From: JAHTBL01 sp038532735
GTDB lineage: Bacteria > Pseudomonadota > Alphaproteobacteria > Rhodobacterales > Rhodobacteraceae
NCBI GenBank assembly: GCA_038532735.1
Contig: JBCBAC010000002.1
Location: forward strand, 310,001 to 374,000
Direction of reading: 5' to 3'
DNA: 64,000 nucleotides
Positions 61,034 through 64,000 of this stretch are shown piece after piece. The notes under the pieces are model-generated. The model saw nothing but the letters and a program-made list of their open reading frames with translations, was not told where the DNA came from and did not search any database. A program made the translations under genes and the position numbers. The number at the start of each line of letters is the position of its first letter. Positions within the stretch are counted from its first letter, which is position 1.

Positions 61034-61647
61034 CCCTCGTATTTATCAAGAAAGGCCTCAGCCTTCAGCGCGCGGAAGTCGGGCAAAGCCCTGCGCAGGG
61101 CCTCATGGCTCCAATCCCACCAGGCAAGCGCAATCAACCGATCCGCAATCTCGCGCGGCTGACGGTGCCGCAACACCGTCGCCGGTGTGCCCGCCACGAT
61201 TGTGTAAGGCGCAACATCCTTCGTAACGACAGCCCCCGCAGCCACAACCGCGCCATGGCCCAGAGTGACCTCTGGCTTGATCATCGCCCCTGCTCCGATC
61301 CACGTGTCATGACCGATATGAGCAACCCGCGACCGGCGATGCGCAAAGAAGGCGGCATCGCTATCCGCATCATCCCAATAATCGTCCGAGCGATAAAGGA
61401 AATGGTGACACGCAGCCGTGTCCAGCGGATGATCGGTTGCGCCGATCCGGCTAAATGCAGCGATATTGGCGAATTTACCGATCTGCGCATTGGCGATATC
61501 CGCAAAACGGTCGCAATAGCTGTAATCCCCGAAGACCGAATGCGCCACGCGGCTGCCCTTGCCGATCTCGACATAGGCGCCAAACCGGCTTTCGGTGATT
61601 TCGCAATCAGAGTGCAGGAACGGCGCATCCGGCGATAGTCGTGCCAT
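61030..61647 (-). CDS. Hexapeptide-repeat acyltransferase of the phosphonate operon
   Basis: A 205-residue left-handed beta-helix acyltransferase resembling the phosphonate-metabolism hexapeptide family (TIGR03308) and chloramphenicol/xenobiotic acetyltransferases. Hexapeptide turns are visible in ITESRFGAYVEIGKGSRVAHS and in the C-terminal IGAGAMIKPEVTLGHGAVV block. The ATG at 61647 shares its A with the phnE stop (TGATG); a frame to 61683 lies inside phnE. It may acetylate aminoalkylphosphonates, the role PhnO plays in Escherichia coli with an unrelated fold. Its position right after the transporter genes supports that guess. Confidence 0.82.
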   Translation of the reverse strand: MARLSPDAPFLHSDCEITESRFGAYVEIGKGSRVAHSVFGDYSYCDRFADIANAQIGKFANIAAFSRIGATDHPLDTAACHHFLYRSDDYWDDADSDAAFFAHRRSRVAHIGHDTWIGAGAMIKPEVTLGHGAVVAAGAVVTKDVAPYTIVAGTPATVLRHRQPREIADRLIALAWWDWSHEALRRALPDFRALKAEAFLDKYEG

Positions 61648-62984
61648 CAGTCTTTGCGCCCGATCAGCTTGCCACGCAGCCATCCGGAGACCCAGTCCAT
61701 GAACATGACCATCGCGATGATCAGCACGATGTAATAGGCGACCTCTTCCCAGTCCTTTTGGGTCTGGATGGCCTGCGTCAGCATCAGGCCAATGCCACCA
61801 CCCGTGATCGCACCGATGATCGTAGCGGAGCGTGTGTTGGATTCCAGAAAATACAGGATTTGCGCCAGCAGCACCGGGACAATCTGCGGGATCACACCAA
61901 AGCGGTAGCGTTGCAGCGGTTTCGCCCCGGTGGAGGCGACACCCTCGATCTGCTTGCCGTCGACATTCTCCAACGCCTCCGAGAAGATTTTCCCGAACGT
62001 GCCAGTATCCGTGATCAGGATCGCAAGCGCACCGGTCAGCGGCCCCGGCCCAAAGGCCCGCGCCAGAACAACCGTCCAGATCAGTGCATCAACACCGCGC
62101 ACAAAGTCAAACAGGCGCCGCGTAGCCGCGCGCAGCAGCATGATGGGCGAGAAGCGTTTCGCCGCAAGAAACGCCAGCGGCAGCGCGATGATGGCCGCAC
62201 CCATCGTGCCGAGAAACGCCATGAGGATCGTTTCCCCAATCGCCCATGCAACGTCCTTGTGGCGCCACATTCCGTTATTCCACCAGTCCGAAATCGCCCC
62301 AGCGAGGTTAGCGCGATCTGCATCCAGACGCGGTCCGAACAGGATGTCGCCGAAGCTATGTCCGTAATAGGGGCTGTCGAGCGTGAACCAGAAAAGCTCC
62401 CATCCGGGGAAGTAATTGAAGACCTCTGTGCGCGCGCCGGTCATCGTAATGCGCCCTTCCGGCGTCGTGATCGCAATGCGCCGATCAGAGGCGGAGATCC
62501 AGTCGGGAAGATCATCGGGCAGGTTGCTGATCAGATTGCGCCCTTCGGCCTGCACGTTGATCATCGTGAAGTTCGGGATCTCAATCTCTGTCCGGTTGTC
62601 GGGCAGGTAGCGCACGACATGGTCACCGCCCAGATCAATCGTGATAACCTCATCGCCCGTCACCCAATCCGGGCGCGTGCCTTCGGGATAAGTGCCTTTA
62701 CGCTCCCCCTCAACAGCATACGTGACCGCGCCCGAGCGGTTGTTGCGCGTGACATGAACCTTGTGGGACCAGCTGTCAGAGGCAAGCGTCACCGCGTTGT
62801 CCAGATTGGCCCGCTGCGCCAGTCCGGGCAGATCAAAGGCAAAGAAGATATAGACCAGATAGGCGGCGATCACCGCCGGGATGCCGAAACCAACCAACCG
62901 TTTGCGGCGAAACAAGCGGTCTGCCTGATCTTTCACACCTGTTAGATCAGCGGCGCCGCCCGCGTTGAGTTGTGTCGCGGTCAT
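61647..62984 (-). CDS. phnE: Phosphonate ABC transporter permease PhnE (long form)
   Basis: A 445-residue PhnE-type permease. Residues 34-50 form the first helix. A long hydrophilic, probably periplasmic stretch of about 190 residues follows before the remaining helices. The EAA-like loop TGTFGKIFSEALENVDGKQIEG lies near 313-334 and the core is PhnE-like. Escherichia coli PhnE is about 260-275 residues, so the insert is an added feature. The ATG overlaps the other phnE gene by 4 nt; the two probably form a heterodimeric pore. Confidence 0.92.
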   Translation of the reverse strand: MTATQLNAGGAADLTGVKDQADRLFRRKRLVGFGIPAVIAAYLVYIFFAFDLPGLAQRANLDNAVTLASDSWSHKVHVTRNNRSGAVTYAVEGERKGTYPEGTRPDWVTGDEVITIDLGGDHVVRYLPDNRTEIEIPNFTMINVQAEGRNLISNLPDDLPDWISASDRRIAITTPEGRITMTGARTEVFNYFPGWELFWFTLDSPYYGHSFGDILFGPRLDADRANLAGAISDWWNNGMWRHKDVAWAIGETILMAFLGTMGAAIIALPLAFLAAKRFSPIMLLRAATRRLFDFVRGVDALIWTVVLARAFGPGPLTGALAILITDTGTFGKIFSEALENVDGKQIEGVASTGAKPLQRYRFGVIPQIVPVLLAQILYFLESNTRSATIIGAITGGGIGLMLTQAIQTQKDWEEVAYYIVLIIAMVMFMDWVSGWLRGKLIGRKD

Positions 62985-63856
62985 TGGCCCTGCCCCTCGG
63001 TCAGACGGTTGCGGTAATGGCTGGACACCTGATCGAAGAAAACAATCGTGCCAAAGAGCAAGATGAAAATCGCAGCGGCTTCATCGAACCGACCCGGCCC
63101 CCAGGCCATCGCATTGCGCAGCTCGTAGCCAAGGCCCCCTGCGCCGACAAAGCCAAGAATGGCCGACGCACGGATGTTGATCTCGAACCGCAGAAGGCCA
63201 TAACTGACATAATTCGGCGCAACCTGCGGAAGCACGCCCAGCAGCATCCGCTGGGACCACGTCGCCCCGGTCGAGGCCAACCCTTCGACCGGTTTGAGGT
63301 CGGCATTTTCCGCCACCTCAGAGAAGAGCTTGCCCAGCGCACCCGCAGTATGGATCGCAATCGCGATCATCGCGGGCACCGGACCACCGCCCAGAACAAA
63401 AATCAGAACAAGCGCGATAACGATCTCGGGCACTGCACGCATGATGTCCGAGATGCGGCGAAAGACCGGGATCATCCGGGGCCATTTGGCCAGACCGCGT
63501 GTGCCCAAAAGCGACAGTAGCAAGCCGCCAACAGCCCCGATCAAGGTCGAGACGGCAGCGATATTGATCGTCTCGATCAGCGCGGGGAAATACTTGGCGA
63601 TCAGACCGGGCAGATCGGCGCGCTTTTCCCAAGCCTCGCCCAGAACGTCTGCGGGGTAGTCCCCGACCTGATGCAAACCCTCCCAGAAGCCACCGGCATT
63701 GCGATCATCGGCGACGTTGAAACCTGCGGCCATCAGGACGACGAAGATCAACAGCGTCAGACCACCGTAGAGCCTGCGACGCTGGACCTGCGCCATGTAA
63801 CTGGATTGAATGCTGTCCACGCTTTGTGGCGCGACCCCGATGGCTGCGTCAGACAT
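62981..63856 (-). CDS. phnE: Phosphonate ABC transporter permease PhnE (short form)
   Basis: A 291-residue permease with about six helices. The coupling-helix region AGALGKLFSEVAENADLKPVEGL near residue 193 matches the block in the longer PhnE paralogue. Two different PhnE permeases in one operon are common in alphaproteobacteria. It starts 66 bp after the phnD stop, with a strong hairpin in that gap, and overlaps the long phnE by 4 nt. The ATPase gene phnC presumably lies beyond the right edge. Confidence 0.93.
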   Translation of the reverse strand: MSDAAIGVAPQSVDSIQSSYMAQVQRRRLYGGLTLLIFVVLMAAGFNVADDRNAGGFWEGLHQVGDYPADVLGEAWEKRADLPGLIAKYFPALIETINIAAVSTLIGAVGGLLLSLLGTRGLAKWPRMIPVFRRISDIMRAVPEIVIALVLIFVLGGGPVPAMIAIAIHTAGALGKLFSEVAENADLKPVEGLASTGATWSQRMLLGVLPQVAPNYVSYGLLRFEINIRASAILGFVGAGGLGYELRNAMAWGPGRFDEAAAIFILLFGTIVFFDQVSSHYRNRLTEGQGQ

Positions 63857-63879
63857 ACCCGACCCCCAAACATAAAGAA

Positions 63880-63905
63880 CCGGTGGCCCTGTACGGGGCC
63901 ACCGG
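63880..63905 (-). terminator. Intercistronic stem-loop between phnD and phnE
   Basis: A perfect 10-bp stem formed by CCGGTGGCCC (63880-63889) and GGGCCACCGG (63896-63905) with a 6-nt loop. It sits 17 nt after the phnD stop and 24 nt before the phnE start. Like the hairpins in the sugar and quaternary-amine operons, it separates the binding-protein gene from membrane-component genes. It should favour high PhnD levels. Confidence 0.7.
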
Positions 63906-63922
63906 CGAAATGCAGTCTGCGC

Positions 63923-64000
63923 TTAGCCGCCGATCTTGGCTTTGCGCGCCTCAACGATGGAGATGTAGGTCTCATGCGTCACAGGCTGGAAGCCGAGCGT
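63923..64000 (-). CDS. phnD: Phosphonate ABC transporter substrate-binding protein PhnD (C-terminal end only)
   Basis: Only the last 25 codons are inside the window, ending VTHETYISIVEARKAKIGG and a TAA stop at 63925-63923. The position directly before two phnE permeases and the composition of the tail support PhnD, the periplasmic alkylphosphonate-binding protein. The rest lies beyond the right edge, so no domain or ligand residue can be checked. Confidence 0.75.
   Translation of the reverse strand, partial: TLGFQPVTHETYISIVEARKAKIGG

Noticed and set aside
61641..62945. Plus-strand frame of 434 codons opposite phnE
   Set aside because: The minus strand carries a phnE permease in a typical operon; the plus frame is rich in R, D and Q with no fold signal.

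Overview
The window looks like chromosomal DNA from a marine Rhodobacteraceae (Roseobacter-group) alphaproteobacterium. This is inferred from the high GC content, the dense ATP-binding-cassette (ABC) transporter operons with 4-nt start/stop overlaps, and the composition of the phosphonate and exopolysaccharide loci. No phage, transposase or CRISPR array was seen, so it reads as five adjacent accessory or metabolic modules.

Region A (1-10535) is a sugar/polyol-type catabolic module. A minus-strand operon encodes an ABC importer (ATPase, binding protein, two permeases), a Tm-1-like protein and a class II aldolase that runs off the left edge. Facing it are a GntR/FadR-type regulator, a lactonase-like metallo-beta-lactamase, a HAD hydrolase, a second class II aldolase and a short FGGY kinase. 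The palindrome TTTGTATACAAA occurs in front of both transcription units and probably defines the regulon. I cannot name the substrate.

Region B (10545-16224) is an oligopeptide/nickel-type ABC importer followed by an EamA-family exporter. A Zur-like palindrome (GTTATA-G-TATAAC) lies upstream, suggesting zinc-starvation-controlled metal-complex uptake. Region C (16370-21817) is a quaternary-amine (glycine betaine or possibly TMAO) ABC system with an alpha/beta hydrolase in the operon and a divergent LysR regulator. A perfect AAACTAT-N11-ATAGTTT site sits in the divergent gap.

Region D (21912-48531) is a large exopolysaccharide locus. It contains ExoY-like, Wzc/ExoP-like, Wza/ExoF-like, flippase and polymerase genes, four GT4 glycosyltransferases and a WbpM/CapD-type dehydratase. 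Modification genes add pyruvyl transferase, two sulfotransferases, and a formyltransferase/PIG-L/DegT trio. Less expected members are a polysaccharide lyase, a nitroreductase with an extra N-terminal domain, an ATP-grasp plus HAD pair, and a nucleotidyltransferase whose catalytic motifs are degraded. A seven-gene minus-strand operon (34318-43646) is joined throughout by short overlaps. The inferred product is an acidic, sulfated and pyruvylated polymer containing amino sugars.

Region E (48838-52767) is ordinary: tRNA-Thr(TGT), acetate kinase, a lytic transglycosylase and an MFS efflux pump. Region F (52826-64000) is a C-P lyase locus: phnM, a 2H-phosphoesterase-like DUF1045 gene, phnN-L-K-J, a histidine-phosphatase-like gene, phnI-H-G, phnF, a hexapeptide acyltransferase, two phnE permeases and the 3' end of phnD. 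phnP is not visible; the DUF1045 and histidine-phosphatase genes are candidates for its missing step. Most gene starts were chosen from ribosome-binding sites and operon overlaps.
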